Shown: positions 42,301 to 51,944, counted from the stretch's first letter. The stretch: DNA of 64,000 nucleotides from Protula sp. h YS-2021 (GCA_949752745.1 OX457027.1:13547556-13611555); one strand, 5' to 3'. The notes: generated by a model from the sequence alone, not told the origin. Translations and numbers: made by a program.

Positions 42301-45300
42301 TTTGTGATGTTTAAAATTCTCCGTTAAGGCGACACATCGGATATAACGACTCGCCGGCCCCCGCCGTACCGTCATAGCGAGGTTGCACTGTATTTCCTAT
42401 GTGCTGTTTACACAGCAGCAACACACTACCTGACGTCATACCTGATTCCGGAGGGCCATTTGTCACCACCGCGCCGTTCCACTGTATTTCTATATGCTGT
42501 TTACACAGCATCAACACACTACCTGACGTCATACCTGATTCCGGAGGGCCATTTGTCACCACCGCGCCGTTCCACTGTATTTCTATATGCTGTTTACACA
42601 GCATCAACACACTACCTGACGTCATACCTGATTCCGGAGGGCCATTTGTCACCACCGCGCCGTTCCACTGTATTTCTATATGCTGTTTACACAGCATCAA
42701 CACACTACCTGACGTCATACCTGATTCCGGAGGGCCATTTGTCACCACCGCGCCGTTCCACTGTATTTCTATATGCTGTTTACACAGCATCAACACACTA
42801 CCTGACGTCATACCTGACTCCGGTGGGCCATTTGTCACCACCGCGCCGGAAGTATATCTCTCATAGTAATAAAGCTTTTTCATATTAATAACCTGAAATT
42901 GAAAACAACAAGAAAATGACACTAAAACTTCTTTTATTTATTAATGTATTTATTTTTTTTTGTCAACCATTCGCGGAGATAAAAAAAATCGAAACAAAAT
43001 ATTTTCAGCACAAATATCGATCAAATATCGATCCCCAATACTGTGTTTTTCCCCTTACTTTATACAAACGATTTGGAAAAGTGGAATAACGCGCTATCGA
43101 GAACTCGCACGTTCACATAAGTTGGGTAACGAGAGAAACGTAAACAAAGACGCCTCCACTGTCAAAATACCTGACCTCACCTGAGTAAGGTGGAGGTTGT
43201 CTTTGCCAACCATGTACATTCTTGGCAGGCTGTCTAATTCTGTATCGTCGTTCATACCGCCAAAACCATACAACTCTGAAAGCAAAAACAGAGACATGAG
43301 GACCGACGACCATAGCCTCTTCACTACTGTCTCGCTGGCAAGGCTCTTTATTGCCAAATAAAATCTTGTCCAGTCCCTAACAGATGATAGTCATGCTGTA
43401 ATGGTGTCGTTAGTCTTTAATTTTAATTATTAGGGATTAGGGTCAGCATTGGGTACAAATTTGGGGCCTGCGTCTATCACCGTTGTTGCCCCTTCTTTTA
43501 TTTTTCACCTTTCCACGTTTGTGGATGCGAAAAAGAGATAAAGTAGGGAAGAACACAATTCTGATCAGAAAGGAAGATGATCAAGCCGCGCGCACGGCGA
43601 CAGCAGTACACCTATTAATGAGCTCGGCGCGTAAATGTTGTACGCATTTCTTTCCATATTCACGACCGAGCTCCATCTTACTGTTTCTTTACAATGCAAC
43701 AGTGAAACAAAAATGATGTAAAAAAAAGTGAATTCATATTTTTCCGCAACCATTAACAGGCTTTCAAGTGGTCTAAAAAATTTTTAAGTGTTTTTTTAAG
43801 GGCTCCGATTAAAAAGTCAAGGTTTTTAAGGGTTTTTTCGGGGGTTTACTGTGGTATTAAATCTGAACAGAAACTCAATATATACTTCAATTATGGTCTG
43901 GTAGACACAAATAATGATATTAAAGAAATATGTTCTTTTTTGTATAAAGGCTCCTTTCTTGCTTTGTGACGTCAGAAGACTCGGTAAGATCTTCCTACAA
44001 GGTAGCCCTACATCCAGCTCTTGCTCGAGCGTTGATTGGCAAATGGACTTTGGTCAAAGCTGCCCCAGACGACTCTATGAGTTCATGATTGATAAAGCGT
44101 CTCATGAGCTATACGAAGCATGTCGACTAAAGTACATGTAAAACACGCACTAATGGCCCTTCCGTATGAAACACAGTCATGAATTCATCAAATAATAGTT
44201 TGGGTCATTTCAACGAGCAAATTTTTGTCAAACTTTTTCAGCTATTCTGCCAAATCTTTGCAGCGCTTGGTTGAGGCAGCATTCTTGTCTTTATTTTGGG
44301 TGAAATTCAAGAAAATATTTCTTGGTAGCAGGAACCGGTTCACGGATTCTTGGAAGCGCCGGGCAATAGTGTGAACCAGCGTGAATGACATGCCGCAGAT
44401 ACTTGAACTTCTTCAGGTTCTCATCATCTTGGATAAGCTTGAAATCTTCACGGGTTGGAAACATGTGAAATCACGAATGGATTGCTACCGCAAAGTCCAA
44501 TAATTTCGATCAAAATTTTTCGTTTCTTTCTTTTTTTTTTTTAATGCATTGCGGACAGCATGTATAAAGCAAAATCCGATACAAACTAATTCTTTGCCGA
44601 GAGCATTTTTAACCGGCATTTTTAAAAGCTTTTAAGGAGTTTTAATTTTTTTAAAATTTTTTAAGGGCTGGTGAAAAAAAAGAAAGGTTCTTTAAGGGTT
44701 TTTCGTTGGTTCCTTGAAAGCCTGCATTAAACCTCGGGAACTCAAATTTACAGCATATATAGGTCTTGCAAACGTATTGGTCTGCTAGCTTGTAGATAAA
44801 TTTGAAATTAAAAATGGTCCCGTGATTAAATTTTGTTCACACTTGTTTTCGTTTCCGCGCATCTCCTCATAAACGATACGGTTTGTGGTGCGTACCTTGT
44901 GACAGTATGAAAGCCCTTACTTCAAACTGGTTCCAACGTGAGTTGTTATGTGGATCCAAAGTCGGAGCAGCATCTTATGAGCATTTTAAAATTTTCAGAA
45001 AATTACAAAAAAAATAAAATAACGTTAATCTACGCAGCCAATGTCACCAAAAAAGGTAGCGAAAATCAGTCTAATTATTTCTTAATTTTACTAAAGGAAC
45101 ATGATACCAGCGGATGTCTAAAAAGGCTTACATTTTTTAACATGAACCATACTTTAAACGGATAGCTGATTATTGCCGCGATCGATCGCTCCAACTGACA
45201 TTTCACATCATAGAGAGGGGTTGGGCACGAGAAGGGTATGAAAAATGGGCGAGTTTTTTTACCGTCGTCATTGGTGGTATCGGGGAGCTGCGCCTTCATG

Positions 45301-48300
45301 GTGAAGATCCGCCTCAGTCTACAGTTGCCCGAGATACAGATGGCGTCCAGGGACTGGAAGGTCTGGCCTTGCCACGTGTCCCCCACCAATGACACCAGGT
45401 CCACGCACAGGTTCATCCACTGTGTGCAAAGTAACACTGTCAATATACTGTACACGTGCGAAGTAACAGCGCCAATACACTGTACACGTGCGAAGTAACA
45501 GCGCCAATACACTGTACACGTGCGAAGTAACAGTGCCAATACACTGCACATGTGAAAGGTAAGTGTCAACACACTACATGTGCAAAGTAACAGTGCTTAT
45601 ACACTGTGCATGTGAAAGGTAACAGTGCCAATACACTGTACATGTTCAGGTCAGAGTGCCAATACACTGTACACGTTCAGGTCAGAGTGCCAATTCACTG
45701 TACATGTGCAAGTACCAATACACTGTACATGTGCAAAGTAACAGTGCCACTGAAAGATAACAGTGCCAGTGCACTGTCCATATGCAAAGTAACAGTGCCA
45801 ATACACTCTACATGTTAAGGTCGCAGTGCCAATACACTGTACATGGTAAGTGCCAATACACTGTATATGTGCAAGGTAACGGTGCCAATACACTGTACAC
45901 ACTGCAAATTAACTTTACCAAACTGATGATTATAGGTAAATTAATCTTACTGTTCCACTGTTTATTTACAAACATATTAGCATTGCCTATCCACTATATG
46001 TAAATCAACATCACAAAATGACGTTACAATATCGTCATGTCTGAAAAATGCCACATTTTTTAAAACTTCCAATACACTGCACTGACTTCAGATCGCTTGA
46101 CGAAGCCCAGTGGGTATTTGGCATGAAGGGGAGTCTTGTTCTTGTCTTTGGTCGTTGTCGATAGCGTGATTCGCCGCTTTCCCTTTTGCATATCTTGAAG
46201 TCTGAGAAGGAAACAATGTACGGTCTGTTAACGCAAAACTCGTGCATGGATTGTTTACGCAGTTTTTGATACCAGCCTCAGTTTTTTTTTCCTGAGCAGA
46301 TCAACGCAAAAATATAACAATGAATTTCTTATAATAAATTATGATAATAAATTATTATAATAAATTATAATTATTATAATAAATTATAATAATGAATTTC
46401 TTATAATTTCTTATAATAAAACAAATGCTGAAAAGAAATGTGAATGTGTCTTCGCATAGAAATGTTATGTATCGTAATGTTGTACATTTGTTATACAGTA
46501 AAACCCCGGATATGGACACCCCTCTATTATGGACAGCATTTTTCGGTCTGTTTTAAAACGCCATAGAGTTCTGTTATACCCAGACCCCTCTATTGTGGAC
46601 ACCCCTCTATTCAGATTTAGGGACACTCTTTTTACCCCGTAAGTACAGTTACACATTTAAAACAACCCCTCTATTGTGGACAGTCAAATTGCTGTCCATA
46701 TGTTGTACGTTGTGTAAACAACCCCTATCAGCTTCTTACTCGGTGGTGTTTGTTTTTTCGCTATTGTTATCTGTGCGTTTTGAGTACATTATATTGAACA
46801 CAGTGCATGTAAAGACAATAGGTCTTATTACAAAAGATGTGTGCTTAAGGGAGAATATTATTAAAAGATGTGTGCTTAAGGGAGAAGCTTTATACTACTA
46901 AACCCTATTGACATGTGCTCCGTCCCTTAATATTCGTACACAAGAACAAGTAATTCATTGTCTTTATACTCAGTTAAGATTTTATACAAGGTGTTAAGTA
47001 TGAATAGTGGTGATGTGAAAAGAAAACGGAACGAACTTTCGCTATCTGATAAAGTTAAAATAATCAAAGCTAGTGATGGAAAAAGTGTAATAAAAATAGC
47101 CAAAGATTTTAGTTGTAGTTGTCAAATAGAACAGGACCTCGAAATTAGGGACACCCCGCCATTAGGGACAAAGTTCTTCAGTCACTTTTTGTCCCTAATA
47201 GCGGGGTTTCACTGTATATTACAACACACATGCACACTGCTGGCCAAACACGTACCCAAGGTCTATACAGAAGTCTTTGCCAACGGGAATCCAAAGTTGT
47301 AGCACCAAGAATCTCTGCACCAACAACACTGCAATGAAAGACCTCTATTTTGACTGAAAATCAAAACTTCAGTCATTTCCTGATCTTAAATACAACTTGG
47401 TCACCTAAAACATTTCAGTTTCAACAACATTTCTTAACTCTTGCAAAACACTTCTCGTACATTTCCCTTTTTTTTTTTAGGTCTTACTCCTACCACAGGC
47501 TTTTTTACTCCCATGTGTGGCTCGACTGGTTTGCTATAGTTAAGGCAGAGAAAATGTGTCCTTGCTGTACTTACACGTGGTTTCTTGTACAGTAACGGCA
47601 GAGACAATGTGTCCTTGCTGTACTTACACGTGGTTTTTTGTACAGTAACGGCAGAGACAATGTGTCCTTGCTGTACTTACACGTGGTTTTTTGTACAGTA
47701 ACGGCAGAGACAATGTGTCCTTGCTGTACTTACACGTGGTTTTTTGTACAGTAACGACAGACAAAATGTGTCCTTGCTGTACTTACACGTGGTTTTTTGT
47801 ACAGTAACGGCAGACAAAATGTGTCCTTGCTGTACTTACACGTGGTTTTTTGTACAGTTAAGGCAGAGACAATGTGTCCTTGCTGCACTGACACGTGTTT
47901 TTTGTACAGTTAAGACACAGAAAATGTGTCCTTGCTGTACTTACACGTGGTTTTTTGTACAGTAACGGAAGACAAAATGTGTCCTTGCTGTACTTACACG
48001 TGGTTTTTTGTACAGTTAAGGCAGAGACAATGTGTCCTGGCTGTACTTACACGTGGTTTTTTTGTACAGTAACGGCAGACAAAATGTATCCTTGCTGTAC
48101 TTACACGTGGTTTTGTACAGTAACGGCAGACAAAATGTGTCCTTGCTGTACTTACACGTGGTTTTGTACAGTAACGGCAGACAAAATGTGTCCTTGCTGT
48201 ACTTACACGTGGTTTTTTGTACAGTTAAGGCAGAGACAATGTGTCCTTGCTGTACTTACACGTGGTTTTTTGTACAGTTAAGGCAGAGACAATGTGTCCT

Positions 48301-49381
48301 TGCTGTACTTACACGTGGTTTTTTTGTACAGTTAAGACAGAGAAAATGTGTCCTTGCTGTACTTACACGCAGCCTTTGACTCCATTTTGGTCGTGGCATT
48401 GTTGCCTTCTAGTCTTATGACAAAACTTTTCACTGCATTATCGAAAATCTACAAATATAATTAATAACACTGTATTTTTCTGTAAAATTTCTAAAAATCA
48501 ATTATCTTGCGGTAAAAACTGATTCGTCAACATTAATTGTAGATTCCCACGGCATTCAAGAGGATCACGAACATTATAACAAAATTAGTTCAAAACACAG
48601 TGGGTGTGGCAGGAGAGCGTGGGTGGGGAGGGATGGTTGAACTCCCAGGGCACTAAAGGCATGTGTATCTGGAAAGCACCCCCCCCCCTCAACCCCCCCC
48701 CCCTAAAAATCTAACCCCTTTTCGCCGGCAGCGATCGTTTCGAGCCGACCAAAAAATTCTGCTATTTTTTTCGAATTACTCAATACATAATCAATCTTAT
48801 CCACATTAGCATCTTGTTAAAGTAATCTTTTAGAATTTTTGATAGCGATTTAGCATTTTCCAGACCAAGCATCATTCACTTCTGAATCTTAAGAGACTCC
48901 ATGTCAGCCTAAAGATCAGTAGCTAGTTCCTTTTTTTTTTTTTTTTTATTACTTTAATACAAACCTTATCTTTATCTTTGTTAAGACCTGTCAACTTCCA
49001 ATAACTTATTGATTCCTTTCCATTGTGTTTCCCTCCCGGTGTGAAGACCTCCACACTTGGACCACTCTGAAAAAATGCAACTCCACTAATACGCATACGG
49101 AAATGATACTGGTATGTACGCACGGAAGGCCCACGAATAAACCTGAATTCTGTACTAAGTATGATTGAGCATGCCCAGGCCCATTACTACTATTATGAAG
49201 AACAAATTCCGTAATGAGCTAAAAATAAAGCTGGTATTCTCATCTGCTTTTTTTACAATAATTCACTAATTTATGACGACCGCGGCCTCTGCCTCATGCA
49301 GCTCTTACAGTTATTCAACAATATTAACACCAATATTTTTTCATAATTTATATCATAACTTACATGGACTGACCGGAACAT
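33163..49381 (-). CDS. CFAP20DC: CFAP20 domain-containing protein (CFAP20DC / C3orf67 orthologue), 18 exons
   Basis: Exons in coding order: 49364-49381 (candidate), 48965-49066, 48367-48448, 47256-47328, 46087-46201, 45263-45419, 43181-43275, 42814-42892, 41160-41960, 40761-40910, 39565-39750, 38342-38485, 37850-37976, 36836-37535, 35658-35888, 34814-34899, 34153-34238, 33163-33317. All junctions are GT-AG and in phase; the total is 3387 nt, 1128 aa plus TGA. Residues 1-182 form the CFAP20/DUF667 domain; [28 protein letters not shown] and TPLHAK match vertebrate CFAP20DC as I remember it. Residues 240-940 are Ser/Arg-rich and look disordered. The C-terminus LDLLYDP ... KTNKYYELV is also family-like. 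CFAP20 is a doublet-microtubule inner-junction protein; the role of CFAP20DC is poorly known, so a ciliary function is an inference. The middle exceeds the vertebrate length as I remember it, mainly through exons 9 and 14. Confidence 0.93.
33440..34095 (-). repeat. Hairpin-headed dispersed repeat filling CFAP20DC intron 17
   Basis: Read on the minus strand: GC-rich hairpin head at about 34050-34095, then gtccgtccgtctgtccg, then three tandem units of about 185 bp (phrases cacatttttcataacat, aaaatctggcaattttt, and tctctctgtgcaagaaag recurring near 33481, 33671 and 33851). Same family as 3303 and 13860. Confidence 0.75.
35215..35640. repeat. Degenerate minisatellite next to CFAP20DC exon 15
   Basis: Units of about 55-60 bp with gagccgtgaccttg, gggaacagggtcaggta and gaacaggataactttgtg, repeated about seven times. 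It ends about 18 bp from the donor side of exon 15. Confidence 0.85.
35990..36240. repeat. AT-rich repeat with ATCGATTA palindromes, CFAP20DC intron 14
   Basis: Several aatcgatta / taatcgatt motifs within 150 bp (36100-36220), in both orientations. Probably a decayed MITE, class unknown. Confidence 0.35.
36836..37535 (-). CDS. CFAP20DC: CFAP20DC exon 14, long basic low-complexity exon
   Basis: 700 nt, about 233 residues, opening [12 protein letters not shown] and rich in Arg, Ser and Asp ([23 protein letters not shown]). Local GC content is clearly higher than in the surrounding introns. The end [11 protein letters not shown] meets a GTGAGT donor in phase 0. Confidence 0.88.
37590..37850. 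repeat. G-rich repeat spanning the exon 13 donor of CFAP20DC
   Basis: On the minus strand, GTGAGTGTC followed by a C-rich CCTCCTCCCCC tract occurs at the real donor (37849) and again near 37721; a related AATGAGTGTC followed by the same C-rich tract occurs near 37787. The plus strand of this stretch is G-rich (gggagggggaggggg). Confidence 0.75.
38739..39151. mobile_element. hAT-like MITE in CFAP20DC intron 11, 413 bp
   Basis: Inverted ends tagggtttgcaatt / aattgcgaaccct(a), with an exact 8-bp flanking duplication cttaaaat at 38731-38738 and 39152-39159. No transposase. A run of G residues near 38960 is internal. Confidence 0.8.
41160..41960 (-). CDS. CFAP20DC: CFAP20DC exon 9, Ser/Arg-rich with 11-residue repeats
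   Basis: An 801-nt exon encoding about 267 residues of Ser, Arg, Gly, Glu and Gln. The core is a 33-bp in-frame minisatellite (about 41525-41720) coding for six near-identical copies of [11 protein letters not shown]; a looser SREGSA(H/Q)R series follows towards the 3' end. It looks disordered, probably with many phosphorylation sites (inference). The donor is CAG then GTAATC. Confidence 0.85.
41525..41722 (-). repeat. Coding minisatellite, 33 bp x 6, in exon 9
   Basis: Starts of ggcccctttt recur at 41525, 41558, 41591, 41624, 41657 and 41690, exactly 33 bp apart. It therefore preserves the reading frame and codes for an 11-residue repeat on the minus strand. Confidence 0.95.
42080..42385. 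mobile_element. MITE-like remnant in CFAP20DC intron 8
   Basis: Repeated phrases (catcggctataacgac, tagcgctggt, gatcccagct) in two half-copies, ending in catagcgaggttgcactgta. The end sequence resembles Tigger/pogo-type termini (cagtg ... cgctat) next to a TA. The left end is not located exactly. Confidence 0.55.
42381..42848 (-). repeat. 93-bp tandem repeat (5 copies) across exon 8 and its donor
   Basis: The unit joins about 38 bp of exon 8 end, the splice donor (cag, gtatga on the minus strand), about 45 bp of intron and about 11 bp matching the neighbouring MITE end (gttccactgta versus gttgcactgta). Equivalent exon-end positions are 42814, 42721, 42628, 42535 and 42442, exactly 93 bp apart. 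The minus-strand frame stays open through all copies. Confidence 0.95.
42814..42892 (-). CDS. CFAP20DC: CFAP20DC exon 8, last part of which is tandemly duplicated
   Basis: The acceptor ttttcaatttcag precedes [16 protein letters not shown], then [10 protein letters not shown]. The chosen donor (TCAG then GTATGA) is the first of five equal ones. It leaves phase 1, which fits exon 9 (Ala-Asp-Val-Glu). Downstream use of the other four donors would add in-frame 31-residue repeats (see the repeat at 42381-42848). Confidence 0.8.
43756..44727. mobile_element. DNA transposon remnant in CFAP20DC intron 6
   Basis: Ends caggctttcaag and cttgaaagcctg are inverted repeats, with related subterminal phrases (tttaagggttttt) on both sides and cattaa flanking each end. 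Inside, on the minus strand, a broken reading frame (for example [19 protein letters not shown]) may be transposase-derived; I cannot place the family. The cagg termini are compatible with hAT. Confidence 0.55.
45263..49066 (-). CDS. CFAP20DC: CFAP20DC exons 2-6, CFAP20/DUF667 domain
   Basis: Exons 48965-49066, 48367-48448, 47256-47328, 46087-46201 and 45263-45419 encode about residues 7-182. Exon 2 starts [13 protein letters not shown] and ends KDKDK. Exon 3 holds [12 protein letters not shown], exon 4 [11 protein letters not shown], exon 5 [11 protein letters not shown] and [14 protein letters not shown], and exon 6 WMNLCVDLV and [10 protein letters not shown]. These are the conserved beta-strand blocks of the CFAP20 fold. 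Introns 3 and 5 are nearly filled by minisatellites and intron 4 by a Tigger remnant. Confidence 0.92.
45425..45905. repeat. Minisatellite filling CFAP20DC intron 5, next to the exon 6 acceptor
   Basis: About 14 units of about 30-33 bp with cagtgccaatacactgtac and atgtgcaaagtaa. The unit phase is such that each copy repeats, on the minus strand, a shortened version of the exon 6 acceptor (TTACTTTGCACACAG). Confidence 0.92.
46310..46420. repeat. AT-rich ATAATAAATTAT repeats, CFAP20DC intron 4
   Basis: Alternating ttataataaa / aattattata units, nested and palindromic, beside the Tigger remnant. Confidence 0.75.
46496..47214 (+). mobile_element. Tigger/pogo-type DNA transposon remnant, CFAP20DC intron 4
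   Basis: Terminal inverted repeats cagtaaaaccccgg ... and ... gcggggtttcactg, flanked by TA on both sides (46494-46495 and 47215-47216). A plus-strand ORF begins with [20 protein letters not shown], followed by a helix-turn-helix like that of CENP-B/Tigger transposases ([20 protein letters not shown]), then runs straight into the right terminus: the catalytic domain has been deleted. The right end stops 41 bp from the exon 4 donor. Confidence 0.85.
47540..48370. repeat. Minisatellite of about 53 bp, about 15 copies, starting at the exon 3 donor
   Basis: Units contain aatgtgtccttgctgtact, tacacgtgg, ttttttgtacagt and aaggcagaga. The copy at the exon 3 boundary (48361-48370) contains the real donor; every other unit carries the same gtgtaagtacag on the minus strand. 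Confidence 0.97.
48640..48720. repeat. C-run region, CFAP20DC intron 2
   Basis: Two runs of 9 or more C separated by a few bases. Non-coding. Confidence 0.7.
49364..49381 (-). CDS. CFAP20DC: CFAP20DC candidate first coding exon
   Basis: Eighteen coding bases, MFRSVH, followed by a perfect GTAAGT donor. Joined in phase 0 to exon 2 it gives an N-terminus of the MF(K/R)-x-x-x-(Q)-SG form seen in CFAP20 and CFAP20DC, one residue shorter. It is about 300 bp upstream of exon 2. No other ATG-TTY-AAR/CGR with a donor was found upstream. Confidence 0.6.
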
Positions 49382-49454
49382 GTTTCTGCCATACGCTCAG
49401 TTAATCACATCAGCTGAAAAAAGCAAGAAATATAATTGTTGCAGTAATAGCCAT

Positions 49455-49560
49455 CAAATATGTATCAAATATGTCATCAAACATGTCATCAAACATGTCA
49501 TCAAACATGTCATCAAACATGCCACCAAATATGTCATCAAAAATGCCACCAAATACGTAT
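49455..49560. repeat. 12-bp tandem repeat just upstream of CFAP20DC
   Basis: About eight copies of catcaaacatgt (some catcaaatatgt or caccaaatatgt), 75-180 bp upstream of the candidate start on the minus strand, so in the promoter or 5' untranslated region. Confidence 0.85.
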
Positions 49561-49959
49561 TCAATACATGTCTGACTGATGTCCACAAAACGTCACAAGG
49601 GAACACATACGTCAACAAGCATTTCATAATAGATTTCATCGAACATTTCATCAAATCAGCCGTTAGACATCACATCTCATCAAATATGTCATGCATGTGT
49701 GTCATTCAACAATGCCATAGTTACCTTCTGACGCGCGTTGGTCATTTTGTGATCAAAAGAAACAAAAACTTACAAAACAAAAAACCTCTGAAAACTTTTT
49801 ATCACTCACGATAAGGAATTAATTTTTTTATCCACTACGCCAATCTTAGTACTAGTGCTGTTGATCAGCTGTGCAGTAGACAAGCTTCTCTAGAAAAATT
49901 TCTTTTTCGTTTGATAAAACTTCAAACCAGTTAAGAAATGCCGCTTGTTGGTATTTGGA

Positions 49960-50180
49960 AAATTGACATTAATGACATTCCTACTATAGCAATTATGATT
50001 CTTAGGAAGACCACAAGAGTCATTTAGGACTAGAACTTTCTGTAAATATTTGAATAATAGGGACTGGCTTGCAGGTAGTCCTAGATTACTCTTGCGGTCT
50101 TCCTATGACAGCATGTCATTGACATCAATGACATTTCCTATTATAGTTCCTATAATAGGAAATGTCATTGATGTCAATTT
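49960..50180. repeat. Foldback structure with a perfect 29-bp-arm hairpin
   Basis: At 50118-50178 two perfect 29-bp arms (left starts attgacatcaatgacat, right ends atgtcattgatgtcaat) are separated by only 3 bases (ttc). Further out, gaagaccacaagagtcatt near 50009 pairs with the inverse near 50084 (cctagattactcttgcggtc, about 22 of 26 bases). Within each arm, gtcattga ... tcaatgac is a smaller palindrome. Confidence 0.9.
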
Positions 50181-50612
50181 TCAAATCTCGGCGCACGACT
50201 GGGGCCAACGGCGTTATGTTAGAAAGCGTGCATCACATAAATGGCCCAATTACAAATAATGGCGCAAAAGTTTTATGGTCAGATAACAATTTTTTATTGG
50301 GAAAAATATCTGTTTTCTTGAGATCAGGAAATCGAATCCCTCCTTATTGCCCACAACAACAGTGAATCCACAGTTGCAGAACCACGCTTTACTCTAGTTT
50401 GGGAGTTTCGCTGAGGTCGAAAATAATGCGCCAGGGTACTTCTCAGTGTGCTCTTAAAGAAAAAGCCTGCCAGTTGGAGCCTCGGTGTCCTTGAACGTCC
50501 GCCGAAAGATCCAGAGCCTCGAAAATTGAGATCAATGGCAATTTCTATTGCAGGAACTGTGACCCTTTCTGTCCTAGGAAGATAGGAGGGGTCCGCTGGG
50601 ACTAGCATGCAG

Positions 50613-51083
50613 GGCCCGGATTCACAAAACTTCCCTTAACTTAAACTTAACTTATCACTCACTTAACGGGCCCTTAAATTTCTTAAGTTAAGGCTTATTT
50701 GTCGATTCACAAAATCCACTTAAGTCACACTTAAATTTAAGCGACCATTTGTGTCGTTTGCACGGACTTCAAAAACTAGGACTGTACCCAATGTAACAGA
50801 TCGAAACCTTCCACAGGTATGTTTTTTACTATTTGAAAATCCATTCTGATACTTTTTTGAAGAATCATCGCACTTTTCTTTCATTTACACTTTCACTTAA
50901 CCGTTAAGGGACCTCGGGACCTCCCTTAAAATTTTGCTATGTTAAGGGCTCGCTAAGTGCACTTTTAAGTTAAGTGGTATGCACCACTCACACGTCCCTT
51001 AACTTAACCTGATTTAAGGGATGATTCAGCAAAATTGAAAGATTTAAGTGAAATTTTAAGTTAAGGGACGTTCGTGAATCCGG
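50613..51083. mobile_element. MITE with inverted ends ccggattcac, about 470 bp
   Basis: Left end ccggattcacaaaacttccc and right end, reversed, tccggattcacgaacgtccc. Both are followed by ttaacttaa-rich sequence. No ORF. The target duplication is unclear. Confidence 0.8.
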
Positions 51084-51900
51084 AGCCAGGATTCGTGCCT
51101 CAAAACATATGAAGTTGACTCCTATTAGCAGAACAATGGAAGCTTCGCAGCTCTAACGGGGAGAGATACGAGGTTGTACAAGTTAGAGCTGACTCCGAGC
51201 CTAATGTAAGGAAGAGCTGACTAGGAGCCAAGATCGTGGAAGCACTACAGATAGCTCCAAGAAGCGGTGCGCTAAAAAGTTTCCAGAGAGATACAAGTCA
51301 GAGCTGACTCGGAGCTACACTACAGACAGTTATCATCAAAAGTATACACAGCTCCAACTCAAATAAAAAACTAAGCATCTGACATTTGAATCAATCATTC
51401 ACACATGATAAACACCCGGCAAAATTAATGTGGAGCTTCTTGAACTTAAAACACTTTCTGAGACAGTGTGAAAATGGCGAAACAAGCACTTCGCAAAACA
51501 TAAAACAGCGCTGTCACGAAAGAATTTCACTGGCAAACGTACAAATTTTGAACCTTTTCCATTAACAGTGTTTTTTCATATACATTTATTTGCTTCTGTG
51601 TGCGGAAGAATGTGTACAAATATAAAATTATTTACATGACAAACTTGACACCTCCATTTTGACAACAACTTGTTTCATCCAATGAGAGAAATCGTGACAT
51701 GTTTTTACTAACACTACGTGAGAACTTGTGGTCTGCATTGTTATGCTTGAGACTGCCATCAGTTTGAGAAGATCAGACAAGATTTTCGAAACTGGCAACT
51801 TGAGGTAGTTGAATTACATGCGAGAACAAAAAAAGAGTTGGGTCATTGAAAATTAAATAAATAATAAGATACAAAAGCGTTCTTTTATTTTGTTGTACTA
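51084..51900. other. Intergenic between a MITE and LINE C
   Basis: Contains a few loose direct repeats (gagctgactc near 51187, 51218 and 51305). No gene seen. Confidence 0.4.
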
Positions 51901-51944
51901 ACATGGGGCAAAAAATAATTATTGTTCATTCTGATAGAGTAAGT

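Noticed and set aside
42399..42888. Plus-strand ORFs of 142-155 aa over the 93-bp repeat
   Set aside because: The unit length is a multiple of three, so several frames stay open; the splice sites and homology support only the minus strand.
47744..48379. Plus-strand ORFs repeating a [12 protein letters not shown] motif
   Set aside because: Translation of the 53-bp minisatellite of CFAP20DC intron 3, on the antisense strand.
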